From Ciona intestinalis (Eukaryota > Chordata > Ascidiacea > Phlebobranchia > Cionidae), in the NCBI RefSeq assembly GCF_000224145.3, contig NC_020166.2, positions 3,337,444-3,401,443 on the forward strand: a DNA stretch of 64,000 nucleotides, given 5' to 3'. The notes beneath the pieces are model-generated. The model was not told the DNA's origin, ran no database searches, and saw nothing but the letters and a program-made list of their open reading frames with translations. Both the position numbers and the translations under genes were made by a program. Below are positions 13,852-24,950 of the stretch, piece after piece (position 1 is the first letter of the stretch; every line of letters starts with the position of its first letter).

Positions 13852-16800
13852 GCATTTGTTGTCTGTGTAGATTGGATGGCACAAGTCGTACTTGTTGTTG
13901 TTGTTGTTGTTGGGGAATTTGTTGCCGAATAACTTGCCTTGGAGCTTGCTGATGTAATAACTGAGGTTGGTAAAACGATTGTCGCACCGGCTGCTGACCA
14001 AGTTGTGTCGGATCCTAAAATTTAGATGTTCGGTATCAAAATTATGTAGAAAAACACACAGTTTTTATGTTTTTTGTCTTTATAAATACTAGAAACGAAG
14101 TTTAAAATTGATCAATGTTGGATATATAGGTAAATACCATTGATCCAAAACAGAAACGCTTTAATACACAATATTTAAAAAATTGTAACTTAACATATTA
14201 AACATGGGTTATGGCATAATAACATTAGTGCCTTCCATTTTCTTGATATGATCAACTAGAAATGTAGAAACTAAAGGAAATTATAAAGTACTGATTTTTT
14301 TAAAACAAAACTATAAGCCAATTTTTTTAAACAAAATTATATACTGAAGTTTTTTTTATTAAAACTATTATAAACTGATATTTTTTTAAGCAAAGTATAA
14401 ACTAAATTTTTTTAAAGAAAAGTATAAAATGAAGTCTTTTTTAAATAAAATTTTAAACTGATTTATTTTTAAACAAAAAGTAGAAATTGCAGTCAATTTA
14501 CCAGCACTGTACGTGGTAGTTGTTGTATCAACATCTGTGGTTGGTGGTGTTGGGCAAGCGTATAACCAGCTGGGAGAACCATCCTTGCATTTGCATGGAG
14601 TTGTGGTTGGGCAGGTAACCTGGTTGATATTTGAGGTTGAGGTGCTTGGTTGGGTGCAAGCGGGGGGCGGGAGGGGGGGTTATAGAGGGGGTTGTTAAGT
14701 TGATAGACATTTGGAGCCACGGGAGGAGAATGAAGAAGATTGCTTTGTGCGGATGATTGCTGCTGCTCCGAGTAAACTGGAACATTAAGGTAACAATTAA
14801 AATATAATTCTAAAAAAATAATGATTAAACAAAAAAAAAATATATATATAGGAAAAAAAACAAGGCCATTTGAAAAAAATGTAGTGCAAACATCTAAAAA
14901 AAAATAGTTAAAAAAATTAAAAAAATGGCAATGCATTGTTATCGTGGTAATAATAAATGAAAATTTTGGATTTAGGCAAAAATTGGAAGCTGACAAATAT
15001 TAACCATTGTTCGAATGAGGTATTTTAAGGTACAGGTGTTAAGTTATTAAAACTTAATGATTTTTTCAAAAACAGAAATTTAGGGACCGATATGTACTTT
15101 TTATATTTATTTAAAAATTAAACACTGAAAAATGGGGAATATTAGGATTTAGGAACATTAAACATATATTTATATACATGATATAATATAAAAAACGGCA
15201 TGTATTTTTTTTCATTTTTAAAAATATTTTAAAAATTTGTACAACATATTATGAAAGTTGAATGTATGTAGAAACCTGGTTGAAGATTTTTCTCGAGCGA
15301 TGTAGGTGGTTTGTGGGGTGGGGGGAGATGTGGAGATGAACTAGAAGATGGAATATTAGTTAACCTATATCTTGTTACTGTATAATAACTTTGTAAACCT
15401 TATATTGCATTTATAACTATTTTCCAAAAAATCCCCCCAAAAATGCAACAAAAGTTTTTTTTAGTGTTTTTTTTTATATCTTCGTAGGTGACAGTGACAC
15501 CAATACTAACTTGGTAAACCTTATATTGCATTTAGAACTATTCTAAAACAAATTCTCAAAAAAACAAAACAAATGTTAAACCTATTGTAAAATATGAACG
15601 TTTTTAGTGTTATTTATATCGTTGTAGGTGACAATGACACTAATATTAACTTGGTAAGCCTCATACAGTATTGCATTTAATCCATTTATCACTATTTTAA
15701 AACCTTTTTAACAAATGTATAGAACTGTATCCCACTATACACAATACTATTGTTACAAATTACACTAAACACATATTACAAAGTTGGGGTTAAAGAAAAT
15801 GGTTTATAAGAAGGTATTAATCCCGAAAAAACACTGACTTATTCAACTAAATGTATGGAACTGTATCCCCCCATACACAGAATACTTACTATTGCGGTGA
15901 TTTGAATTCCTCCTTTCCTGATGAACTGGCTGTGGAACGATGGGGAGAGTTAACGTCACTTTCGCTTGACGTTGTTTTACTTGAATCAAACGTAGACGAC
16001 TTGCCAGTTTCTTCAACTGCGAATTATTAAATTGATATAATGTTTTTAATAAATACTGTTACTAAATATATATCAATATACATTTTATTTCAATGTACAT
16101 ATATATATATAAAAATAATAATTTTTTTTATTTTAATATAATTACATATACTTATTCACTTTTATTTAATGTAAATATTTAGTTTTTGTTTTAATGCAAA
16201 CGTTTATTTTCTAAATTTTGTTAAACTTTTCACGCTTTTCAGTAATATGCAAAATCATTGCTACTTTGCTATATTTAAAATATAATGACCAGCCACCCAA
16301 TTTCTTGTTTAAATAAACATGCATTTATAATTCATCTCCCAAAGTACTGAATGTTTATAAATTAATGTGGTTGTGGTGAGGCCCAGATCACAATAGGCTT
16401 AGAACCACTGTAGTAACAAAAACTATTTTTATCTTTTTTGGTATATATTTATAGTATTGTGGAAAGAAGGGACACATTCTGCACATAATATCCGAATATT
16501 CTAATCATGTTTTAGACAATTATCAACGGTCTATGGGAGTTGTAGGTATACAGTTTTATAGTTCTTGAATGTTCTTTGTTTACTACCAAATGGGTCGACA
16601 AAATAGAACAAAAAGGTGTCCCATCTTCCCCCACGTTACTAATCTACCTTATAAGCACAGACCAGCATGAATAGATAACCATCATAACATAAGACAATAT
16701 AAAGTTCCTACCTTCTTGAGTTTCCATTTGTTCCTCGTTATCTGACGATTGCTCAGCAGAGTCAGATGTTGTGCGATGATGCGATGCATCCAGTGACGCA

Positions 16801-19800
16801 GATCGTGATAAGTCTTCCTCGTGTTTATCTTCATTCTCTGGTTGCGTTTGAACATCCATAACAGGCTGTACAAGCCCAGCAGCATAATCCGGAGCTTTCT
16901 CTTGCGGCTGAGATATTGTTTGTATTGTTGACGTTAAACAGTCGTTAAGTTTCGTTAAGCAGCTTTTGGGAGCTTTCTTAAGATATTTTTAATACAAATA
17001 ACAAATTTTTTGTTTGTTGCATAAATAATTAGTACTTTTATGCAATTATTGCTGCCCTGTAGAATATATTTTCAAAAAACTAATCTTACAGTATATATTA
17101 ATTTTTGTTTTTAAACGTCAAAAGATTTACTACTATAGTGATTAACACTACAGTTAGAATATATTTTTCAAGAGCTGATCTTACGGTATCAAAAAATTAT
17201 AAAAAAATGCCAAATGATTTACTTTAATAGTAATTAACGATAGTTTTAGAACATATTTTCAAAGAACTGATCTTATGTTATAAAAAAAGTCTACAAGATT
17301 TACTTTTATAGTGATTAACACCAGTTAAAATATCAAAGAAACAATTTAACAGTATATATATATACAAAAAAAAAATCCACAAAAAAATTGCCAAAACACT
17401 ACTTCTAAATCAATTAACACTACAGTTAGAATATTTTTTCCAAAAACTGATCTTACAGTATGAAAGAAATACAAATACAAATGGCTTTAAGCCTTTTACA
17501 AAACAAGTCCCAAACCTCTTCTTCTTCCTCGTCTTCCTGTGCCTGAGATTGAGCTGATTGTTCCAACATCATCTGCTTCTTCCTCCTCTTGCTATCTCGT
17601 GCTCCGATCCCGCTTCCTCCAATCGGTTGTTCAGAAATATCCAACAATTTTGTGCCGCCAGCCTGATAAATAACAATTATTAAATAAAGTATTCTTACTA
17701 GTTAGAAATGGTATTCGCACAATTGAATTTTTTTTACACTTACAAGCTGTCTGTAGAAATGATAATTAACAAACATTAATGAGGTAATCTCACACTGACA
17801 ATTATTTGTATTCCTACAATTTAGATAAAGTATTCTCACAATTTAACCTTTATTGACATTTACAAGCTTTCTGCTGAAATTAAAAAATAAGGGAATTGTA
17901 GTTTTTTAAGACAAATGAAAAATCCAACGTTAAAGGAATAAAATTAAACCAATTTACTTGTTAAGACAAATGCAATATCAAATGAAAAAAAAAATTAAAC
18001 CAATTTACTTGTTAAGACAAATGGAATATCAAACGAATAAAGAATTAAATTAAACCAATTTACTTGTTAAGATAAATGCAATATCAAACGAAAAAGGAAT
18101 AAAATAAAATCAATTACTTGCTGCCTTGATATGCGAGAGAAACTTCTGTTAACACCGGGAGTAACAGGAGTAGACGTAACTCGCAAACTTTCCGATCTGT
18201 TCATTGTTGCTTTTACTTGTATTCCTCTCATTGGGCTAACGTCCGATAACCGCCGGTTCATATCTCGATGTTTAACAGGAGCCATTTTCACTGCACCACC
18301 GGATCCACCTTTCTTCATTTGAGTAACTGCTTCACTCGCTACAGGATAAAGTGGAATATCTATTAGGGTGGGAAATACGGGACACCTTTTTTGTTTTATT
18401 TACTTGTCTAAATTGGTAGTAAACAGAACATTCAAAGAGTTTTAAAACCGTATCCTCACAGACTCACTCATACAGACCGCTGTTAATAGTTTAAAACACG
18501 ATCAGCATAATTGTATATTTTGTGGTGAGGGTGTCCCATCTTCCCCCACAATACTATCCAATTACTTTGGAACTGCTAACAATATTACAACAAATTTTAA
18601 AGCTAAATTATTTGCATAGAGATGTATGATGTAGATAACACGATTTAAAAATGCACGCTTTTAAAAATATTGTAAATTGCCATAAAAACTCAATGTGTTA
18701 AAATGTAATTTAAAACTAATTTTTTTAGTTGAACATTAGGTAATTAGCCTTAACGTATAATGTAGATAACACACTTTAAAATGCCTGCTTGTGGCAATAT
18801 TATAAATTGCCATAGAAACTCAATGTTTTAAAATGTAATTTAAAACTAAATTATTAGGTTGTAACTTTTACATTAGGTATAACGTAGATTATTTGTAGAT
18901 AACACAATTTAAAAATGCCTATAGTGGAAATATTGTGAATTACCATAGAAGCTTAATGCTTTAAATTGTAATTTAAAACTTACATTTATGTAGTAAATCA
19001 GCACGTAGAGCGGCAGACTTCGGTTTTCTTTTTAAAGCAAAATGTCGACTAAGAGGGGGCAAGTTTCCAACCAAACTTTGTAACGAAGATTTATTTACAA
19101 GCTGACATTCTAATGGAAGACTGGAGAACGCATCAGTTTCATTCACTGAAAATTTATTTATATATATTATAAATATATTATATATATATACTACATATGT
19201 TATGCTATATATATATACAATAAAGGTAGGCTATATATTAAAATATAGTAACTACTTAATTATATAGTTAGTTTATACAGCACCTTAGAAGCACAACTGC
19301 ATTAAAGAATCGATTTTGTGTTTTTTTATTTGTGTAAGTATAAACAGCCATATATATGTTAATGTTAATATCCCAAAAAGCAGCATTATTAGGCCAGTTC
19401 TGTGTACTTCAAAGTGCCAAATGCAAAAAACTTTAGGTACTAGTAAAGCGTAGCCTATTATATCGTAGTACTGCAGTACACACTACGCATATTGTAGCAC
19501 ACAAACCACACTCAGCACTTTGGTTTTGCTGACACCTAGTAAATCCTGTGATTGCATCGAAAAAATGGGAGACCAAGAAGTAGCCATTAAGTTGAGAGGT
19601 TAGTAGTTAGTGGATGATAGTCAAGGATTCTTCACTAGCACCAAAATTTCAAATTTGCACATAGTAGGGTGGGGGAAGAAGGGACACCTTTTCATTCTAT
19701 TTTCTCATCCCATTTGGTAGTAAACATAAAACATTAAAAAAATTATAAAACCGTATGCTCACAACTCCAATAGACCGTTATTGATTAAAACACAATCAGG

Positions 19801-20667
19801 ATATTTGTTAAATGTTTCTCATTTACCCCACCCTATTATATATAACATAAATCACACCTATAGCAAACTATTCACCTTTTTCTGAAAGTTGATCAAGTAC
19901 ATTTTGAGCAATTGGACTCGACAACAAATCAAGATTAAGTGTACAAGTCATCGGATAAGTGTTCACAATATTTGCAACCAGCTTCACCCATAGATCAGTG
20001 TCTTCCAACGCAACTTCAATAATTCCTTCAATCATGTGTTTCATCTAATAATAAAATTTGATATCCAAAAGTGTTCGAAATATGCTACTGTTGATTTTAT
20101 TTTAATTTGTGTCATAGTTTTAAAAAATATTGGTGCACGAATGGGTTGCCAAACACCAGATTGGTAAGTTTGCTTTTTGTCCGTTTTGTTTATTTTAACT
20201 TTGACGCGTCATTACAATTAGAAATTTTAATCTAAAACAACAAACCTAGAAACAGAGGTTTACGTTTTAACCGTTATTTTTCGCACGACAAATACAAAAT
20301 ATGGACAGAAAATGTGTTTTTTGTTAAAAACTTTTCACTCTGCGGAAAAATATCATCATTCGCATGTGTCGAAATAAGAAATATTACCGTTTTATATGAG
20401 CGATCTTTATACTTTTAGTGTATAAAGGAGTAAAATGTAAAAAAATACGCTCATTACCTCTTCTAAGTTTCTCCGCGGCAAGTGCAGAATGCCAAGCAAC
20501 AGTTTTAACTTCACCGTAGTAGTCAGTACAGGAAAGCAACGAAATATGTTGTCGATTGTACTCGTTTTTATAATACCACTGATACTTGATGGTATCCAAA
20601 GCTCCTCGGCAGAGCCAAGTTTGTTATGCAACCAAAGGGCAGTGTCACTATCTCTGACATGCGCCAT
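12242..20667 (-). CDS. NELFA: Negative elongation factor A
   Basis: Twelve exons read 5'->3' on the minus strand: 20458-20667, 19876-20044, 18984-19145, 18118-18338, 17516-17662, 16712-16976, 15890-16016, 15276-15340, 14502-14776, 13718-14014, 12984-13118, 12242-12409. Every phase matches, giving 746 residues (human 528). The N-terminus (MAHVRDSDTALWLHNKLG, KLKLLLGILHLPRRNLEE) and the RHFALKRKPKSAALRADLL block match NELF-A, as do the KLLDISE motif, APDYAAGLV and the C-terminal block AQEMFRTANRLSRPEKAIIL/GFMAGSRENP. NELF-A joins NELF-B, -C and -E to hold RNA polymerase II in promoter-proximal pausing. The extra length is a Pro/Gln-rich linker with two CAA/CAG-type Gln runs in exon 10. Most introns carry private tandem arrays, and four carry MITEs. 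Confidence 0.96.
12856..12940. mobile_element. MITE copy 4, internally deleted
   Basis: Both terminal repeats are kept but only about 85 bp long, so most of the interior is lost. In the last NELFA intron. Confidence 0.8.
13228..13505. repeat. Minisatellite in NELFA intron 10, three ~105-bp units
   Basis: AATAAAAGAAAATTAAAATTA followed by a CTTTTAAAATATTTATTATA block repeats three times. It is specific to this intron. Confidence 0.75.
13809..13912 (-). repeat. CAA/CAG trinucleotide runs coding polyglutamine in NELFA
   Basis: Two TTG-rich runs on the plus strand (13819-13852 and 13891-13911) encode Gln stretches of about 11 and 7 in exon 10, separated by a mixed segment. Likely length-polymorphic. 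Confidence 0.85.
14285..14492. repeat. Minisatellite of ~45-bp units beside the NELFA exon 9 donor
   Basis: About five units built from AAACAAAATTATATACTGAA-like sequence. The array starts within about 10 bp of the donor of exon 9. Confidence 0.7.
15362..15725. repeat. Minisatellite of ~125-bp units in NELFA intron 7
   Basis: Three units share TTGGTAAACCTTATATTGCA and TCGTAGGTGACAGTGACACC blocks. Confidence 0.75.
16452..16641. mobile_element. MITE copy 5
   Basis: Complete copy with both ends recognisable, in NELFA intron 6. Confidence 0.8.
17040..17462. repeat. Minisatellite of ~105-bp units in NELFA intron 5
   Basis: Four diverged units share ATTAACACTACAGTTAGAAT and ACTGATCTTACAGTAT blocks. 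Confidence 0.75.
17885..18117. repeat. Minisatellite of ~60-bp units that includes the NELFA exon 4 donor
   Basis: Four units of ACCAATTTACTTGTTAAGAC plus AATGCAATATCAAACGAA. On the minus strand each unit contains ACAAGTAAATTGGT, closely matching the real donor CAGCAA|GTAATTGATT at the array edge. Confidence 0.75.
18361..18555. mobile_element. MITE copy 6
   Basis: Complete copy, about 20 bp from the exon 4 acceptor of NELFA. Confidence 0.8.
18600..18986. repeat. Minisatellite of ~130-bp units touching the NELFA exon 3 donor
   Basis: Three units share GATAACACAATTTAAAAATG and AATGTAATTTAAAACTAA blocks. On the minus strand the last block is continuous with the donor sequence GTAAGTTTTAAATTACAATT. 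Confidence 0.75.
19545..19652. mobile_element. Fragment of the GGTGCTAGTGAAGAATC inverted-repeat element
   Basis: Ends in GGATTCTTCACTAGCACC and carries the GGTTAGTAGTTAGTGG core, both shared with the element at 6602-6755. The other end is missing. Confidence 0.6.
19662..19840. mobile_element. MITE copy 7
   Basis: Complete copy in NELFA intron 2, about 35 bp from the donor of exon 2. Confidence 0.8.
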
Positions 20668-21575
20668 CTTAATTCATATATATACACGTGCTGCATAAAT
20701 ATACAAACAAACCATATTTGTGAACAGTCAATAAATTGTGGTTTATATTAACGTTAAGCAGATGATTTTAAAGTAAATTATAATTTACACCACGTGCACC
20801 GAAGAAAAAGTAGAAACACAGCGCATTTATATTCTTAAAAGTTAAAACATGTTATCCTTATCTTTTGTACACAAATTAAAATATTTTAATGCTAAACCAA
20901 AGACATCCTAATGCACAGTAAACAGGCGCGAAATTTTTACGTCCATTTACGATCCTTTAAGCACATATTGCTCACCAGAGTCCGACAATAAAAAAAATAA
21001 CAACAACAATAAAAAATAATCAAGTAACGAGAGAGCAAGATCTAATGAAGCACGTATTGGTATTAATTAACCCTTTTACTACAGCGGTCAACGAAACTCA
21101 ATCAAACACGAACCAGAAGTAACCAACAAAGCGGTTTTCGTTGGCCATTAGAAGTACTTTTATACCTTTCTATCATTAACCATAATCGAACCAATATTTG
21201 TAGTTAAGTTTAAAAAAACTTATCAATACCAAACACGTCCAATGTAATGAACACCACAGTATCTTTGTTTATTTTGTATTAAATAAAGAAGTACACAGAA
21301 CGAAAGCAATAAAGAAATATATAAATAGATGAAATTTTCATAAAATCAAGTTTGTGTGGAATAAAACTGCATTATAGTATAAGTATTTAAATAAACGAGC
21401 TATTCACTGATTGCAACCTAAAGATTAAAATGAACTTTCTAGAATGCTTAATCTATTCTAGGGCAATAATATTCTGTGGTTTACAACTACTCAATATACT
21501 CTGCTTGGGTTGGCAAGATTGCTTAGCTTGGTCAACACCAACACCAATAGTCACTGTACAAAGTTTGTAGTTGTT
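20668..21575. other. Spacer between CXXC gene and NELFA
   Basis: About 0.9 kb between two genes on the same strand. AT-rich, with no repeat family or open frame I can support. It should hold the NELFA promoter and the 3' UTR of the CXXC gene. Confidence 0.6.
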
Positions 21576-24470
21576 TTATGTCAAAACTGGTGGACCAGAT
21601 TTCAAATGAGCTTGCACAGGTTGTTGGTCTTGACTCTATAAAAAGATAACTATTCTTAATGAAATTGCATATAAAATTTTAGGTGTATAATATACACATA
21701 AACTACTTTTCGTATAAGATATTGTTATACCACAAACTTTTATACAAAAACTAGTTATATCAAATTTCAATCTATGTGTGCATTAGTACAATACAAATAG
21801 GAAAGTGTATTAAAGACACTTTACAAACTTATAAATATTGATTGTGGCAGGATTTAGAATGGCAATAGGCAAACTGGACAATGTTTGAAGAAAACAAATT
21901 TTAAAAATATTTATGAAAAAAAGTGTATATTTCACAAAAATTTTATAATTGCCTATTTGACAGACACTTTACTAACAATATTGCTATTAAATTTATGCAA
22001 TTACGGTTTTGTTAATATATACCTGGTTTATATCTAAAAATCTTCTTGGGTTTAGCTGTGTCCGCTTACGTTTGTTCACGGTCGAAAAATTGTTTAAAAT
22101 TTGTGTCTTAGGTGGTTGATGGGATGAACAGGGAAAGTTTGCTGTTGTGTTGGCAGAATTCCAACTATTCATTAAACCACCAGTAATATTACATGAAGAT
22201 GGGTTGAGATTTGAAGTTTGTGGTGGCATAGACATGTTATTGTTGTGTGTAACAAAATTCTGAAGAAATGGGTTGTTTAAATTATTACTGATCATTTCTC
22301 CAGGTCTTTTAAATGGACTTGTAGACGTAGTACATTGGGAAAAGCTAGGTTGCGTGGGCAAAATAATTTGCTGCAATGTTGTATCCACAGGAAAAATAGG
22401 ATGTCTGTTAACTTCCTGCGCTGGCATTGCTAAAGGTGTCGCATGTTGTGTGAAGGAATATCTTTTCGACATATTTTTGCTGGGTCGTAAACATTTACGT
22501 TGTATGCAGCTCTGTTTCTTTTTACCACTGCCCCCAAACTGACGCATGTCCCTAAACAGAAAGATGTATGCATTTATGATGTACTTATTACATTTTTACC
22601 CATGTATTTATTGTAACAAAAGTAAAGACAAGGTAAATATTTTCAGCCATATTAAGTTCAGTTGAAAAATACTTTCAAAAATCTGCATTGGTCTGAGGAA
22701 GGCAGATAGCAAAAAAACAATGAATGAACAAGTAAAAATATCTAAAGAATAATCAAAGATAATAAGAGGTGGAATGGTGAAGTACATAACAACTGGTCCA
22801 AATTGAAGATACATAAGATTAGGTCTAACACGCTGATTTTCTTCCAAATAAATGAAAATATTTATTTAACCGTACGTGTTTTAACAACTGTTGCTTTGTC
22901 GCTATTTTCTGTCTTTTCGATTGAAATATTTATAAATATTCGCGACTGTAATTGAAGAGACAAATAAAGTTGTTATTATTATTTAAAGTGCTTGGTAGCA
23001 GTTCAACAAGATAGCTCGTTGTAACTTACACCACGTATGGACTAACCTGCAATTATAACATTCCCCACAGTTGGGTCTAAGACATGGTTCACATGTTTTA
23101 CATCGAATAGTTCTGAACAACCCTCTGTTTGGAGTGTTTTTCTGCAGCTTTGATGATGGAACCTGGTTTTCATTGTAGAAATAACATAATACCGTAATTG
23201 AAGAGACAAATTAAGTTATATTAAAATTGCATATAATACAATAAGTATAACCATTTACCATAATGGTAAAAACTGTTTTAGTAATAATAATGTTTAGAAT
23301 AGGGAAAAACAAAAACTTGTTAGCAGTGTAAACATTACAGCAACAAAAAAAAACATTGAAATCTAATCTCTATACCTAATAAAAAATAATAAAGCAAAAA
23401 CATTTTTTATTTACAAAAAAAAAACATTTTTTATTTACCAAGGGTGGGAAGGTTCTAGGCACTTGTGAAGGACTTGGGATAAATTTTGGTGTAGTTTTGG
23501 TTTGGGAGGGGCTGATGGTAAATCTCTCTTTTTCCGATTTGTTGTACATTTGTCGCTTTTTGTCACCCAAGTTTTTCCAAGCTAAAAGTCGAAGCAGTTC
23601 AGGAAATTCAACTGAATTAATGATTTCTGAACAACTTTTCATGGCCTGAATGTATAAGAAAAGAGGGGTTTAGATTTTTGATTTCAACATAATTATTTTA
23701 GTTTACACTTACATCTGCTTTGAAAATCTCAAATGCTGACATTGGATGTTGGTCTGCTTGTTTAACTGGAAAATAAAGTTCTAAATTATGGGATAAGGTT
23801 TATGTGGTAATGCACCAAAACTATATGTTTAATAAAGGCATAATTCAATAGAGCTTTAAAATATATTGTTAACACATAATGTGAGTATTTAAAGGAAGAT
23901 ACCAACAAAAAAACAAAATTTGTTATTTGTATATGAATAAAATACAAAAATGTGGTCTAATAGTACCACCAATTTTCCAAAAATAATCAGCTCCTAAAAA
24001 ATCATTGATAAAAACCGCTAGAGTAAAAACAAATTTTGCTGTGCGACAATAAATGGGATTCCACAAGAAAAAATGTTGCCGAACTTTGACCGTTTCTAGT
24101 TTCTAAAGTACTAAAAAAAACAAAAAAGTCAGATTCTGTATAATGAAGGCTTCTTCTGTGTGAATACTACTGTACTTAAACATTTAATATTAAAATTTAA
24201 AAATGTCATTCTTTACCACAATTATTGTGAATAGGGATGGTACATTTGGAATATTTCTCTATTTTTTACAAACAGTATTCTCTATGTTAAACATTTCTAT
24301 ACATAATGATGCACTAAAAAAATTAAAAAATATTATAAGATTAACAATTTCATACCAGGTTCAGAGTGGTCAGTGATACTTGGGACAGTGGAAATGACAC
24401 GGCGTTTTTTTAGAACTTTATCAATCCCAAATAATTTTCGCTTTCTTCCTGGTTTTCGTGCTTTAAACAT
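21576..24470 (-). CDS. CXXC zinc finger protein with an HMG-box-like segment
   Basis: Six exons: 24356-24470, 23713-23765, 23439-23645, 23047-23162, 22023-22551, 21576-21635. All are in phase, giving 359 residues. Residues 1-30 are very basic (MFKARKPGRKRKLF). Residues about 43-105 look like an HMG box (HPMSAFEIFKAD, then AWKNLGDKKRQMYNKSEKE). Residues 146-184 are a complete CXXC zinc finger: Cys 146, 149, 152, 157, 160, 163, 179 and 184, with RDMRQFGGSGKKKQ holding the FGG and KKKQ positions of the DNA-reading loop. Such fingers bind unmethylated CpG. The rest is Asn/Pro/Thr-rich with a basic KRKRTQ patch. Probably nuclear. It lies 480 bp downstream of the MBD gene on the same strand. I know no named protein with this domain order. 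Confidence 0.85.
22845..22985 (+). repeat. Dispersed repeat with GAAGAGACAAATAAAG end (copy 1)
   Basis: Ends GTAATTGAAGAGACAAATAA plus TTGTTATT tail. Related copies lie on the opposite strand at 59757-59935 and 62264-62455, and a short piece at 23193-23225. The shared, low-complexity end suggests 3' ends of a LINE or SINE. Confidence 0.65.
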
Positions 24471-24950
24471 TGTTGTTTTAGAAATAAATACTAGGCTGTA
24501 TACTAATATAACATTTTCATTGTAAATATATATTATATATATATATATATATATGTGTGGAAATGTTGGTCACTGCTCATTCTTTTTACCCATTGTTATA
24601 ACAGATGAAATGCATACCAAAAAGCAGCCTGGAAAACCGTCCATTAAAACGACAGTGCTACACTAACAACTTTTTATGTGGGCAGTGGTGCAGACAGAAG
24701 AAATATAGAAGGGTATACTAAGTCGCTTAAATCTTTACGCAAACTTTTTACTTAGAAGTCAATACTTTTTACTCTTGGGATAATGAACGATGTGTTCAAT
24801 AATCAAGATACTGAATTTGAGCAACAAAGTGTTTCTTTATATGTAATTATCGGTACCCGGACACTAATTTACAAAAAAAGATATAGTTTCTGTGTTGAAC
24901 AGGGTGGAAAAGGGTACCACCCTTTCTTCCCCTTCCTGTGCTACTATGGA
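24471..24950. other. Short spacer between the MBD and CXXC genes
   Basis: 480 bp containing a TA-dinucleotide run (about 24527-24555). No canonical AATAAA is visible on the minus strand. The short distance would fit a tunicate operon with trans-splicing, but no proof is visible. Confidence 0.5.

Noticed and set aside
13707-13952. Plus-strand frame rich in Cys
   Set aside because: It is the complement of the NELFA polyglutamine exon read in another frame.
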